Positions 22,353 through 34,452 of a stretch of DNA of 64,000 nt are shown one piece after another. Numbering within the stretch: position 1 is the first letter of the stretch; each line of letters starts with the position of its first letter. The notes under the pieces are model-generated. The model ran no database searches. It saw only the letters and a program-made list of their open reading frames with translations, and had not been told where the DNA came from. The position numbers and the translations under genes were made by a program. Where the stretch lies: assembly GCF_003265705.1 (NCBI RefSeq), contig NW_020313005.1, positions 13,962,171 through 14,026,170 of the forward strand, in the 5' to 3' direction. Source of the DNA: Callorhinus ursinus. Its lineage: Eukaryota; Chordata; Mammalia; Carnivora; Otariidae.

Positions 22353-22889
22353 GGAGTTTGAGAAACAATTCAGCAGAACATAGGGGAAGGGAAGAAAAAC
22401 TGAAACAAGATGAAACCACAGAGGGAGACAAACCATAAGAGACTATTACTCTCAGGAAACTAACTGAGGGTTGCTGGAGTGATGGGGGTTGGGACGGATG
22501 GGGTTACTGGGTGATGGGCTTTGGGGAGTGTATGTGCTATGTTGAGCGCTGTGAATTATGTAAGACTGATGAATACAGACCTGCACCTCTGAAAAAAATA
22601 ATATATTATATGTTTAAAAAATAAGATAGTAGGAAGGGAAAAATGAAGGGGGGTAAATCAGAGGGGAGACAAACCATGAGAGACTATGGACTCTGAGAAA
22701 CAAACTGAGGGTTTTAGAGGGAGGGGGTGGGGGGATAGGTTAGCCAGGTGATGGGTATTAAGAAGGGCATGTATTGCATGGAGCAGTGGGTGTTACATGC
22801 AAACAATGAATCATGGAACACTAAATCAAAAACAAATGATGTAATGTATGGTGACTAACATAACATAATAAAATTAAATTAAAAAGGAA
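22353..22889 (+). other. L1-C 3'UTR and tail
   Basis: Longest 3'UTR in the window. It has two tandem-like modules (gggagacaaaccatgagagac plus a G-rich run) at about 22425-22530 and 22665-22760, the conserved end segment and an A-rich tail. It retains about 100 bases after the stop that L1-A and L1-D lack. Confidence 0.8.
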
Positions 22890-24442
22890 AAAAAGAAAAA
22901 CAAAGCTGGGAGCATCACGTTGCCTGATTTCAAGCTATTTGACAAAGCAGTGATCACCAAGACAGCATGGTACTGACAGAAAAACAGACATATAAACCAA
23001 TGGAACAGAATAAAGAGCCCAGATGTGGACCCTCTACTCTATGGTCAACTAATCTTCGACAAAGCAGGAAATAATATGCAATGGATAAAAGACAGTCTCT
23101 TCAGTAAATGGTGCTGGGAACATTGGACAGCCACCTGCTGAAGAATGAAACTCGACCATTCTCTAACACCATACACAAAGATAAACTCAAAATGGATGAA
23201 AGACCTCAATGTGAGACAGGAATCCATCAAAATCCTAATTGAGAACATAGGCAGTAACCTCTTTAACATCGGTCACAGCAACTTCTTTCAAGACACATCT
23301 CCAAAAGCTAGTGAAACAAAAGCAAAAATGAACTTCTGGGCCGTCATCAAGATAAAAAGCTTCTGCACAGCAAAGGAAACAGTCAACAAAACAAAGAGGC
23401 AACCCACAGAATGGGAGAAGATATTTTCAAATGACATTACACACTAAGTGCTGATTTCCAAGATCTATAAAGAACTTCTCAAACTCAACACTCAAAAACC
23501 AAATCATCCAGTCAAAAATGGGCAGAAGACATGAACAGACACTTCTCCAAAGACATACAGTTGGCTAACAGACACATGAAAAAGTGTTCATCATCATTAG
23601 CCATCAGAGAAATTCAAATAAAAACCACAGTGAGCTATCACCTTACACCAGTTAGAATGGCAAAAATTGACAAGGCAAGAAACAACACATGTTGGAGAGA
23701 TTGTGGAGAAAGGGGAACCCTCTTACACTGTTTGTGGGAATGCAAGTTGGTACAGCCACTTTGGAAAACAGTGTGGAGGTGCCTCAAAAAGTTAAAAATA
23801 GAGCTACCCTATGACCCAGGAATTGCACTACTGGGTATTTACCCCAAAGACACAGATGTAGTGAAAAGAAGGGCCCTATGCAACCCAGTGTTCATAGCAG
23901 CAATGTCCTCAATAGCCAAACTGTGGAAAGAGCTGAGATGCCCTTCAACAGATGAATGAATAAAGACGACGTGGTCCATATATACAATGGAATGTTACTC
24001 AGCCATCAGAAAGGATGAATACCCAACTTTTACATCAACATGGATGGGACTGGAGGAGATTATGCTAAGTGAAATAAGTCAAGCAGAGAAAGTCAACTAT
24101 CATATAGTTTCACTTATTTGTGGAACATAAGGAATAGTATGGAGGACACTAGGAGAAGGAAGGGAAAACTGAAGGGGGGGAAATCAGAGGGGGAGATGAA
24201 CCATGAGAGGCTATGGACTCTGAGAAACAAACAGGGTTCTAGAGGGGAGGAGGGTGGGGGGATGGGTTAGCCTGGTGATGGGTATCAAGGAGCGCAAGTA
24301 CTGCATGGAGCACTGGGTGTTATACGAAAACAATGAATCATGGATCACTACATCAAAAACTAATGATGTATTGTATGGTGACTAACAGAACATAATAAAA
24401 TAAATTTAAATTAAATTATAAAATAAAATAAAATAAAAAATG
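22890..24442 (+). mobile_element. L1-B: right part (ORF2 C-terminus, 3'UTR, tail)
   Basis: Continues L1-B ORF2 after the L1-C insertion. Open pieces 23145-23447 ([20 protein letters not shown]) and 23531-23959 (MNRHFSKD; Cys-rich segment [18 protein letters not shown]). The ORF2 stop is at 24128-24130. The 3'UTR (24131-24400) has the G-rich module and conserved end. The tail (24400-24442) is an (AAAAT)n-like run that may include the displaced tail of SINE-3. Confidence 0.87.
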
Positions 24443-24455
24443 AAAATGCTGGACT
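24443..24455. repeat. Target-site duplication of SINE-3, displaced right copy
   Basis: Exact copy of aaaatgctggact at 11286-11298. Immediately downstream the DNA is unrelated to L1. The interval between the two copies contains SINE-3, L1-B and L1-C and nothing else. Confidence 0.85.
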
Positions 24456-25917
24456 AAAAAACTATATTTAAAGGCATACAAAACAATGTTTTGACTTTAA
24501 GAGCATTATGAATTTTTAAGTGGGAGATAAGGTACATAACATTTCCCAAAATTATTTACCACAAAACCTATGGGGTCAGTCCTGTTTGGGGGGGCGTAAC
24601 TTTCCACAAGGAATGCCTCAGAGACTGGCATGTGTAAAATTCAAAAATAAATGAAAAGTATGTAGGATGCCATCCCCTGTTGAATAAGGAGTCTCAACTG
24701 AAGTAAGGCTGATCCATTTTGCCCCTCTTGATGCCACCTCCTGCAGTCAGAGTCATAAAGAATGGGAACAATTTTAAGTTCTGTGTGCTTCCTTGGCAGC
24801 ATGATAATGTTTAACCGTAGGCCCTGCCTTCAACTTTAAAAGTTGCCAGATCAAGACTGTGAGGTGTTCAGTTAATTATTTCAGTTTATTTACCCCCCCC
24901 CCAAATTCAAGTAGGTCCCATCAGAAGACAAAGTTCATGGTGGCTGAGAAAAACAAGTCACAGTTTGAATTCATTTAACACTGAAGGGTACTGGATTATG
25001 TTCCTGACTATCTCCTTTGGCAACACTAAAACTTCCAAGCTTTTGCTAAATAAACTGTCCCTGTTTATATGACACATCATAACAGCCATGAGTCCAGACT
25101 TCCCATCTGTTTGAAGGCTTCTTATGTGTGGTCTGTTTTCAAACCTATTGCACATTAAAATCTGACATTTAGCAAACCCTTCCAGGATGCATATACATTC
25201 AGAAGTTTCCTGGTATGTACTGTGGTCTAAACATAACCTGGTTTACTTTAGAGTGAACATGTTTGCCAATTCCTCTCTGGAGTTAGGGGCTTATTTCCAC
25301 AGAGATGAGCATATGACAGACCCAAGTAGGGAAACAGCCTAAATCAAATGAAAAAGATTTAAGTGCTTGGCTGGTACTCACCACAAATCCTAGGAATGTA
25401 GGATTTGGGAGAAGTAACTTTATAGGAGCACTTGTTGGTTTTCTTATAGTCTTGAGACCCAGTCTGACAGTTGGACATAATTCAATTTTTAAAATACTCC
25501 ATGGTTAACTCAGGAAGATGGGCCTCAGAGGACTTTCTGGAAATGTAAAAGAAATTGCTGCCACATAGTGGAATGTTTAGTTGTTACATGCAATTTCCTT
25601 AAAAGACTCCATAACTTTTCTTCATATAACATTGAGAATTTATTTCAATATTTTTTATATTTATGCATTTATTACTCACTTCTTTTCCCTGGCATCTGAG
25701 GGCATGGATTTATTCCACAAATATGAGATTTTCTAGACACACAGGCTTGTCTTCCATCCCCACATCACTCATCCTCCTTCTGTGCACAAAAGTGAATTAC
25801 AGTGCCACTCCTATAGCAATAAGCATTATGGCTTTCCTCTTTCCCCTTTGTTATTTTATTTTTATTTTTTGGTCATGGTGTTGGTCAAGTGTTTATGTAT
25901 CAGGATCCACAGAATGA
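24456..25917. other. Unannotated non-repeat stretch
   Basis: AT-rich DNA with only short ORFs and no domain, splice-bounded exon or repeat that I recognise. A C-run lies at 24893-24902. Probably intergenic or intronic. Confidence 0.5.
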
Positions 25918-26265
25918 AGGCTGCCCCAGTGGTCTGGCCCATATCACAAATCTAAACCTAAGTCAACCTGAACTCAGGGGAAATGTTTCACTGTCAAGGA
26001 AAGCTAAAATACACCAATCTCAAGTCTCCAACTCAACTTTAGCAAACTCATCTTACCCTAGAAAATAAGACTTGCTAACCCTAACAGAAAATCCCCAATC
26101 TCCTAGCCAATCATTCCCTATTTCCAAGTGGCTTCTTCTAATAGTCTGTAGAACTTGATCTTGCCTAAATTCCTTGGGTAATGTGCTCTACTACTTCCGA
26201 GGCCCTGTACTGCCCCAATCCATGGATTGTGTTCCCTTGAATAAAGAACATTAAACTAATTACAA
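25918..26265 (+). repeat. Possible old LTR-like relic
   Basis: The stretch has the composition of a degraded solo LTR: C/A-rich with 'cctagccaatcattccc' (a CCAAT-type box) and a late TTGAATAAAGAAC polyadenylation-type signal at about 26236-26250. No internal retroviral sequence is next to it, and I cannot see clear TG...CA ends or a target duplication. Family not named. Confidence 0.3.
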
Positions 26266-26388
26266 AATTGTACTATTGTCATTTGATAGTTTATATGAGT
26301 ATGCCTATTTGGTGAGGTATAATAGGCAAGCAAGGAAAGGGCCTGTGAAATGAGGGTTGGTGGAAGGTGTCATTAAGAAGTGACTGGG

Positions 26389-26575
26389 TGGGGAGCGCCT
26401 GTTTGGCTCAGTCAGTTAAGCATCTGCCTTCGGCTCAGGTCATGGTCCCAGGGTTCTGGGATCGAGCCCCGCATCGGGCTCCCTGCTCAGTAGGGAGTCT
26501 GCTTCTCCCTGCCCCTCTGCCTGCTCATCCTCTCTCTCAAATAAATAAATAAAATCTTAAAAAAACAACAACAAG
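26389..26575 (+). mobile_element. SINE-4: Can-SINE, sense
   Basis: Well-preserved Can-SINE with tRNA-like head, GGTCATGGTCCCAGGG, ATCGAGCCCCGCATCGGGCT, CTCAAATAAATAAATAAAAT and a short AAC-rich tail. Flanking copies aagaagtgactggg (26375-26388) and aagaagggactaggg (26576-26590) are the target duplication with minor changes. Confidence 0.92.
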
Positions 26576-26590
26576 AAGAAGGGACTAGGG

Positions 26591-27296
26591 GCAAATGAGG
26601 ACAGAATTAATGAGCATGTAAAGAAAACTAAAAGCAAGCAGGAAATCCTGTGTTTTGGACTACCTAAATTTATAATTTAATTACATGCATTAACCTGTGG
26701 CATAACTACATGGATCTTTGACAATGCCTAAGGGAAACATTGGTACTTTTGGCCTATAGGAGACAAAACACTGTAGCTAAGGACATTTTCCAGGATCTTT
26801 TTTGTGTGTGTCCAAAAGGAAATAAAATGAAGATCACAGACAGTTTTGTAGGGAAAAAAATAATGAAATAAAATGAAGTTGGGCAAAGATGCACTAATAG
26901 TACCCTCTGAGCAACATTAGTAGAATGGCTGCAAAACAGACAGTCAGAGCTAAGGAGGCTTATCCCTTGGCATGGGGTGGACGTGGATTGGGGGCATGCT
27001 GGAAAGAATCCATACCTTGTAAATGAGACTGTCCTTCTACCTATTTGCTTTTTCCTAGGTGGCTTACAGGAGGGGAAAATTGGGATTATGGGCTGGAGAC
27101 CCACTGCATTCTTTAGTATGGTGTTCTCATATCCACTAACTAAGAAGTGTTCTATAATTCTCCTTATTCTATAGCCTTAGAGTAAATCCCCCCTTATCTG
27201 TACTGCATCTTGCAGTTTTTGTGCATAGATCTATCGTCACCACTACCATTCTAGTTGATTACTTGTCTTCCCTCGGTATTTTTGTTTGGTTGCTTT
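26591..27296. other. Unannotated stretch
   Basis: No convincing gene, repeat or RNA. ORFs at 26754-27104 (minus) and 26977-27174 (plus) overlap in opposite directions and have no recognisable domain. Confidence 0.5.
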
Positions 27297-27703
27297 TAAA
27301 GATTACCTTTATTTTATTTATTTATTTTTAATTTAAATTCAAGTTAGTTAACATATAGTGTAGTATTGGTTTCAGGAGTAGAATTTAGTAGCTCATCACT
27401 TACATATAACACCCAGTGCTACTTCCAACAAGTGCCCTCCTTAATTACCATCACCCATTTAGCCCATCACCCCACCCACTTCCCATCCAGCAACCCTCAG
27501 TTTGTTCTCTACATTAAAAAGTCTCTTACAGTTTGCCTCCCTCTTTGTTTTTATCTTATTTTATTTTTCCTTTCCTTCCCCTATGTTCATCTGTTTTGTT
27601 TCTTCAATTTCACATATGAATGAAATCATATGATATTTGTCTTTCTCTGATTTATTTCATTTAGCATAATACACTCTAGTTCCATCCACGTTGTTGCATA
27701 TGT
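27297..27703 (-). mobile_element. L1-K: 5'-truncated LINE-1 tail, antisense
   Basis: T-rich start (complement of an A-tail) at about 27305-27330, then the complement of the carnivoran L1 3'UTR ('aacacccagtgct', 'catcaccc', 'cctcagtttgtt') and the last codons of ORF2 to about 27703 (complement of 'AACTGGAGTG'). About 0.4 kb remain of a 7-kb element, the usual 5' truncation. Target copies are not clear. Confidence 0.85.
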
Positions 27704-28737
27704 CTGCTTTCAGTATTAAACTAATCCTGGAGGCACAGTTAGCATGCCACGTTCACCTCACGTTCTCATTGCCTAGCACAGTGTCAGGTATTAAACAAGC
27801 TCCATTGATATTTGTTAGACTTAATTGAATTGAAGGTGGCCACAGTGGGAGTGGAGAGAGAAAAGGAAAAGGTGCAAAATCTACTTTCTTTTCATACTCG
27901 GGAAATTAAGGACAGAGTTCTTAGAATCATTAAGCTTCACTTTTCCACCCACAGCCAGAAATCTGTTAGCTCCAGTTAAATTTGTGCAGACATGCGAGCA
28001 TTAACCACATACCCTACCTCCTTTATAGCTTAGACTGAAAGCCGAGGCTCTATCTCCATAGTTTACAACCTGAACAAGCCAGTCTGGGTTTCTACCAGTC
28101 ACCAGCTGCTCTTTGTCCTTGTCAGACAGAAAAATAGATACATGACCTATAGCTATCACAGATTACAGTGCTCGTACTACCCAGAATAGTACAAGCTGTT
28201 CTTTCTTTTCTCAACAGTCAATCAACCTAGATGTGGAAAACCCATTCGGGTATCTTTGCTGTCCTTCCCCTGACCCTTGAAGGCCTCAAGGCCTTTCTTT
28301 TTCTAAGTTATTAAGGTTGGGGACAGTCACTGCTCCTAATGGGAGATGATTACACACACGAGTTGATTTTATCATTAATCTCTCTCTTAAATTGTTCCAT
28401 ACTCTCTTTTCCATGACTCAGTTCCATCTATTACTCCTAATTAGAGCCAGCTTCTACGTACTCAACTCATCAGGTATCAGTGCAGCATCATATGAGTGTA
28501 AGGCTGGGTCTGTAAACACTGGATGGAAAAGGACAAACCTAAACATCATCTATTTTTGATCTTCAACATGATCACTATTGATCCATATATGCGGGACTGC
28601 TCAAGACCATGGCAGGAGGGGAAGTTGGGAAAGGTGATGATCACCTTGTTATTGTTGGAGGTATTTAGACAGAGATTTCAGTCATTCATTCATTTCTTCA
28701 TTTGTTTCACTTGTTATTAAGTTCTCAGTGTGAACAG
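27704..28737. other. Unannotated stretch
   Basis: Single-copy-looking sequence, no long ORF and no repeat family that I recognise. Confidence 0.5.
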
Positions 28738-28750
28738 AAGTCTCTGTATT

Positions 28751-29048
28751 AAATAATGCAATATATGTTAAGGAAAAAAAAAGAAGAAGATAGCAGGAGG
28801 GGGAGAATGAAGGGGGGTATTGGAGAGGGAGATGAACCATGAGAGACGATGGACTTTGAAAAACAAACTGAGGGTTCTAGAGGGGAGGGGGTGGGGGGAT
28901 GGGTTAGCCTGGTGATGGGTATTAAAGAGGGCACATTCTGCGTGGAGCACTGGGTGTTATGCACAAACAATGAATCATGGAACACTACATCAAAAACTAA
29001 TGATGTAATGTATGGTGAGTAACATAACAATAAAAATTTAAAGAAAAA
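28751..29048 (+). mobile_element. L1-L: L1 3'UTR-only insertion
   Basis: 298 bases comprising only the final part of a carnivoran L1 3'UTR: polypurine start, G-rich module gggagggggtggggggatggg, conserved end segment and A-rich tail. Perfect 13-base target copies aagtctctgtatt lie at 28738-28750 and 29049-29061. An extreme 5' truncation of a fairly young insertion. Confidence 0.92.
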
Positions 29049-29061
29049 AAGTCTCTGTATT

Positions 29062-29869
29062 GTCCACTGTTTTATTCCCATGTCCAGTAAGGTAGCTGGA
29101 TGGTGGTGGTGGTTAGGGGATGAGATTAGGGATATGATATCCTATATCAAAGTTCAAACTCTCTGACTCTCCTGATAGAACTGGGCAAAGCTGATTATTC
29201 ACAGACTAATCCCTTCTGCCTCAAAAAGGAAATTAAAGCTATACCAAGAAAGACAACATGAACTATTCTTTTCTCTCCTGGGTTTCATCTATTCATTTTT
29301 ATATATTTGCTAGTAAGTTAAAAAAAAACTTTCAAAGACAGTTTCAAAGGTAACATATCAAGTTGTCTACATCCCTAAACCTCAGATTCCTATTTGTTTA
29401 AAGGAAAATTGTCTTCGTGATCTCCTGAATTTCATGGGAAGCAGAAGCAGAAGCAGAACCAGATTTATGTCCTCAAAATTTAAAAACTGTGGACCTCTTT
29501 CTTTAGGCAAGGTGGGCCAACATCCTGAGGGCATTACCACATATACAGAGAGGGGTAATGGCACCATCTAGTGGCTGACTTTTGTCAAGATGCTTTTTGT
29601 TTTGTTTTGTTTTGTTTTGTTTTGCTGCTATCCTTGCGTGGTAAATTGAAAGATAATTTGTTCTTACCTAACCTCACTGCTGATAGAGGAGCAACTTGAC
29701 CTGAGTTTGATGATTACTTCAATACTTTTCCTATTGGAGGTAGTCTCTACTTTGACCATTATGTACTTGTATGCATAAAGTACTAGCCTTGGAATTAAAA
29801 ACAAACAAACAAACAAAAAAACAAAGAAAACTGACATTGGAATTCTGGTCTCAAACAAGAATAATGATT
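29062..29869. other. Unannotated stretch with two simple repeats
   Basis: No gene recognised. It contains a (TTTTG)n run at 29594-29624 and an (AAAC)n run at about 29797-29826. Confidence 0.5.
29594..29624. repeat. (TTTTG)n microsatellite
   Basis: Six uninterrupted units of the pentanucleotide. Likely length-polymorphic. Confidence 0.9.
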
Positions 29870-30157
29870 GCTATTTCTTTTTCTTAATTATGTTCAATTA
29901 TCCAATACATAGTAATCATTAGATTTTGATGTAGAGCTCAATGATTCATTAGTTGCCTATAACACCCCATACTCATCACCATACATGCCCTCCTTAATAC
30001 CCACCATGGAGTTACTGCATCCCCCCACCCCCAGCCCCTTCCCTTCTGTAACCCTCAGTTTGCTTCCTGGAGTCCAGAGTCTCTCATGGTTTCTCCCTCT
30101 CTGATTTCTTCCCATTCAGGTTTCCCTCCCTTCCCCTAAGGTCCTCCATGCTACTCT

Positions 30158-32180
30158 TTATGTTCCACATATGAGTGAAACCATATGATAATTGTCTTTC
30201 TCTACTTGATTTATTTCACCTAGCACAATCCTCTCCAGTTCCATCCATGTCGATACAAATGGTAGGTATTCATTCTTTCTGATGGCTGAGTAATATTCCA
30301 TTGTATATATGAAATATATTTTCTTTATCCATTCATCTATTGAAGGGCATCTCAGCTCCTTCCACAGTTTGGCTGTTGTGAACATTGCTGCTATGAACAC
30401 TGGGGTGCATGTGCCCTGTATCTTTCGGGTAAATACCCAGTAGTGCAATTGCTTGTTCATAGGGTAGCTCTAATTTTACCTTCTTGAGAAAACTCCATAG
30501 TGTTTTCCAGAGTGGCTATACCAGTTTGCATTCTCACCAACAGTGTAGAGGGTTCCCCTTTCTACACAACCTTGCCAACACTTGTTGTTTCTTGACTTGT
30601 CAATTTTTGACATTTTAACTGGTGTAAGGTGGTATCTCAATGTGGTTTTGATATGAATTTCCCTAGTGACCAATGATGATGAACATTTTTTCATGTGTCT
30701 ATTAGCCAACTGTATGTCTTCTTTGGAGAAGTGTCTGTTCATGTCTTCTGCCCATTTTTTTGACTGGATGGTTTGTGTTTTTGGTGTTGAGTTTGAGAAG
30801 TTCTTTATAAATCTTGGAAATCGGTGCTTTGTCCTGTAATGTCACTTGCAAATATCTTCTCCCATTCTGTGGGTTCCCTCTTTGTTTTGTTGACTGTTTC
30901 CTTTCTTTTTATCTTGATGAAGGCCCAGAAGTTCATTTTTGCTTTTGTTTCTCTAGCCTTTGGAGATGTATCTTGAAAGAATTTGCTGTGGCCGATGTGG
31001 AAGAGGTTACTGCCTATGTTCTCCTCTAGGATTTTGATGGATTCCTGTCTCACATTGAGGTTTTGCATCCATTTTCAGTTATCTTTGTGTATGGTGTTAG
31101 AGAATGGTCAAGTTTCATTCTTCTGCAGGTGGCTGTCCAATTTTCCTAGCACCATTTATTGAAGAGACTGTCTTTTCCATTTCATATTTTTTCCTGCTTT
31201 GTCGAAGATTAGTAAACCATAGAGTAGAGGGTCCACATCTGGGCTCTCTATTCTGTTCCATTGGTCTATATGTCTGTTTTGTGCCAGTACCATGCTGTCT
31301 TGGTGATCACTGCTTTGTCATATAGCTTGAAATCAGGTAACATGATGCCCCCAGCTTTGTTTTTCTTTTTCAACATTTCCTTGGCAATTCAGGGTCTTTT
31401 CTGATTCCATAAAAATTTTAGGATTGTGCATTCCAACACTTTGAAAAATGTCATTGGAATGTTGATCGGATTGGCGTTGAAGGTATAGATTGCTCTGAGT
31501 GGCATAGACATTTTAACAATATTTATTTTTCTGATCCATGAGCATGGAAAGTTTTTCCATCTTTTTGTGTCTTCTTCAAGTTCTTTCATGAGTGTTCTGT
31601 AGTTCCTAGAGTATAGATCCTTTACCTCTTTGGTTAGGTTTAGTCTGAGGCATCTTATGGTTTTTGGTGCTATTATAAATGGAATCATTTCTCTAATTTC
31701 TCTTTCTACAGTTGCATTGTTAGTGTATAAGAAAGCAACTGATTTCTGTGCATTTATTTTGTATCCTGCCACATTACTGAATTGCTCTATGAGTTCTAGT
31801 AATTTGGGGATGGATTCTTTTGGATTTTCCACATAAAGTATCATGCCATCTGTGAAGAGAGAATTTGACTTCTTTTTTGCCAATTTGAATACTTTTATTT
31901 ATTTTTGTTGTCTGATTGCTCTTGCTAGGACTTCTAATACTATACTGAACAATAGTGGGGAGAATGGGCATCCTTGACATGTTCCTGATCTTAAGAGAAA
32001 GGCTCTCAGCTTTTCTCCACTGAGGATGATATTCGCTGTGGGTTTTTCATAGATGGATTTTATGAACTTGAGGAATGTTCCCTCTATCCCTATACTCTGA
32101 AGAGTTTTAATCAGGAAAGGATGCTGTATTTTGTTAAATACTTTTTATGCATCAATTGAGAGGATTTTATGATTCTTCTC
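30158..32180 (-). pseudogene. L1-F ORF2, C-terminal part
   Basis: Open pieces on the minus strand: 30158-30460 (end ...VSLICGT), 30476-30742 ([24 protein letters not shown]), 30805-31068, 31389-31883 ([18 protein letters not shown]) and 31774-31980. Broken by several frameshifts. The junction with the inverted part is at about 32180. Confidence 0.85.
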
Positions 32181-33575
32181 TCCAACAAGAAGATCTAACA
32201 ATTGTAAATACCTATGCCCCAACATGGGAGCAGCCATCTACATAAGCCAACTCTTAACCAAAATAGAGTCACATTGATAATAACACGTTAATTGTAGGAG
32301 ATCTCAACACTCTACTCTCAGCAACAGACTGATCATCTAAGCAGAAAATCAACAAAGAAACAAGAGCTTTAAAGACACAGTGGACCAGATGGACCTCATA
32401 GTTATATATAGAACATTCCACCCTAAAACAACAGAATACTCACTCTTCTCGAGCACACATGGAACTTTCTCCAGAATAGACCACATACTGGGTCACAAAT
32501 CCAGTCTCATGCTTTAAAACTGGAACTCAATCACAAGAAAAAATTTGGAAGAAATTCAAATGCTTGAAAGCTAAAGACCACTCTGCTCAAGAATGTTTGG
32601 GTCAACCAGGAAATCAAAGAAGAACTTAAACAATTCATGGAAACTAATGAGAATGAAAACACATTGGTCCAAAGCCTATGGGATACTGCAAAGCAATCCT
32701 ACGGGGGAAAAGCATAGCCATCCAAGCCTCACTCAAAAAAGTAGAAAAATCCTGAATTCACCAGCTAACTTTACACCTCAAAGAACCAGAGAAAAAGCAA
32801 CAAATGATGCCTAAGCCATGCATTAGAAGAGAAATAATTAAGATTAGAGCACAGATCAATGAATTAGACCAGAAACACAGATCATTGAAACTAGAAGCTG
32901 GTTCTTTGAAAGAATTAATAAGATTGATAAACCATTTGCCAGACTTATCCAAAAGAAAAGAGAAAAGACCCAAATAAATAAAATTATGAATGAAAGGGGA
33001 GAGATCACGACTAACACCAAGGAAGTAGAAACAATTATTAGAAATTTTTATCAACAACTATATGCCAATAAATTAAGCAACCTGGAAGAAATGGATGCCT
33101 TCCTGGAAAGCTATAAACTTCCAAGACCAAAACAGGAAGAAATTGACAACCTGAATAGGCCAATAACCAGTAACGAGATTGAAGCAGTGACCAAAAACCT
33201 CCCAAAAAACAAGAGTCCAGGGCCTGATGGATTCCCTGGGGAATTCTACCAAACATTCAGAGAAGAAGTAATACCTGTTCTCCTGAAGCTGTTTCAAAAA
33301 ATAGAAACAGAAGGAAAGATCGAGTCTCATTCTATGAGGCCAGCATTACCTTAATCCCCAAACCAGGCAAAGACCCCATCAAAAAGGAGAATTTCAGACC
33401 AATATCCCTGATGAATATGGTTCCAAAATTCTCAACAAAATCCTAGCTAACAGGATCCAACAATACATTAAAAGGATCATCCACCATGACAAAGTGGGAT
33501 TTATCCCCGGGATGCAAGTGTAGTTCAACATTCACAAATCAATCAGTGTGATAGAACACATTAATAAGAGGCTAG
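32181..33575 (+). pseudogene. L1-F ORF2, inverted N-terminal part
   Basis: Sense-strand ORF2 sequence, inverted relative to its own 3' part. It begins within the endonuclease and includes the linker and early RT. The best open piece is 32986-33354 with [29 protein letters not shown] and [14 protein letters not shown]. It ends at 33575 in the region before '[10 protein letters not shown]'. Confidence 0.85.
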
Positions 33576-34442
33576 GACTTCTAGTACTATGTTGAACAAT
33601 AGTGGTGAGAGTGGGCATCCCCGTCATGTTCCTGACCTTAAGGGAAAAGCTCTCAGTTTTTCCCTATCGAGAAATATGTTCGCTGTGGGCTTTTCATAGA
33701 TGGCTTTTATGATATTGAGGTATGTTCCCTCTATCCCTATACTCTGAAGAGTTTTAATCAGGAAATGATGCTGTATATTGTCAAATAATTCCTCTGTCAA
33801 TGGAAAGGATCATATGGTTCTTGTCTCTTCTTTTATTAATGTGTTCTATCCCATTGATTGATTCGCGAATGTTGAACCACACTTGTATCCCAGGAAAAAG
33901 TCCTACCTGGTCGTGGTGAATAATCCTTTTAATGGACTGTTGGATCCTATTGGCTAGGATCTTGTTGAGTATTTTGGCATCCATGTTCATCAGGGATATT
34001 GGTCTGTGATTCTCCTTTTTGATGGGGTCTTTGGTTTGGGGATCAGGGTAATGCTGGCCTTACAGAATGAGTTTGGAAGCTTTCCTTCCATTTCTATTTT
34101 TGAAACAGCTTCAGTAGAATAAGTACGATTTCTTCTTTAAATGTTTGGTAGAATTCCCCTGGGCATCCATCAGGCCCTGGACTCTTGTTTTTTGGGAGGT
34201 TTTTGATTACTGCTTCAATTTCCTCGCTGGTTGTTGCTCTGTTGAGATTGTTTATTTCTTCCTGTTTCAGTTTGGTAGTTCATAAGTTTCCAGGAATGCA
34301 CCCATTTCTTCAAGATTGTCTTATTTGTTGGCATGTACCTGCTGATAATAAGGTCTAACAACTGTCTCAATTTCCTTGGTATTACTCGAGACGTCTCCCT
34401 TTCATTCATGATTTTATTAATTTGGGTCCTTTCTCTTTCCCT
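33576..34442 (-). pseudogene. L1-G: LINE-1 ORF2 fragment, antisense
   Basis: Minus-strand ORF2 from the region of '[17 protein letters not shown]' (33576) back to 'NKIMNERE' (about 34410). Open pieces: 33781-33990 ([29 protein letters not shown]) and 34215-34409. It overlaps in content with both parts of L1-F, so it is a separate copy. Its 3' portion is absent at the 33576 junction, which may mean target DNA was lost when L1-F inserted. Confidence 0.75.
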
Positions 34443-34452
34443 TTCCTCATTC

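Larger units (their letters stand above)
15835..22889 (+). mobile_element. L1-C: full-length LINE-1 inside L1-B
   Basis: Full-length element of about 7.05 kb with the same 5'UTR type as L1-A and L1-D, including AAGATGGCGG near its start, followed by ORF1 (17543), ORF2 (18523) and a complete long 3'UTR. CpGs of the 5'UTR are mostly decayed to TG/CA, and both ORFs contain many stops and frameshifts. It is therefore older than L1-A and L1-D but younger than L1-B. Exact 14-base target duplications flank it. Confidence 0.92.
29870..33575 (-). mobile_element. L1-F: 5'-inverted (twin-primed) LINE-1
   Basis: The 3' segment lies antisense at 29870-32180: 3'UTR, ORF2 stop at 30158, and ORF2 back to 'ILSIDA'. 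The 5' segment lies in the opposite (sense) direction at 32181-33575 and runs from the endonuclease (QQEDLTIVNTYAP-like) to the RT region 'HINKR'. In source order the inverted piece ends at cattaataagagg and the 3' piece begins at gagagaagaatc, which are adjacent in the intact element. This is the geometry of twin priming during target-primed reverse transcription. Confidence 0.87.
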
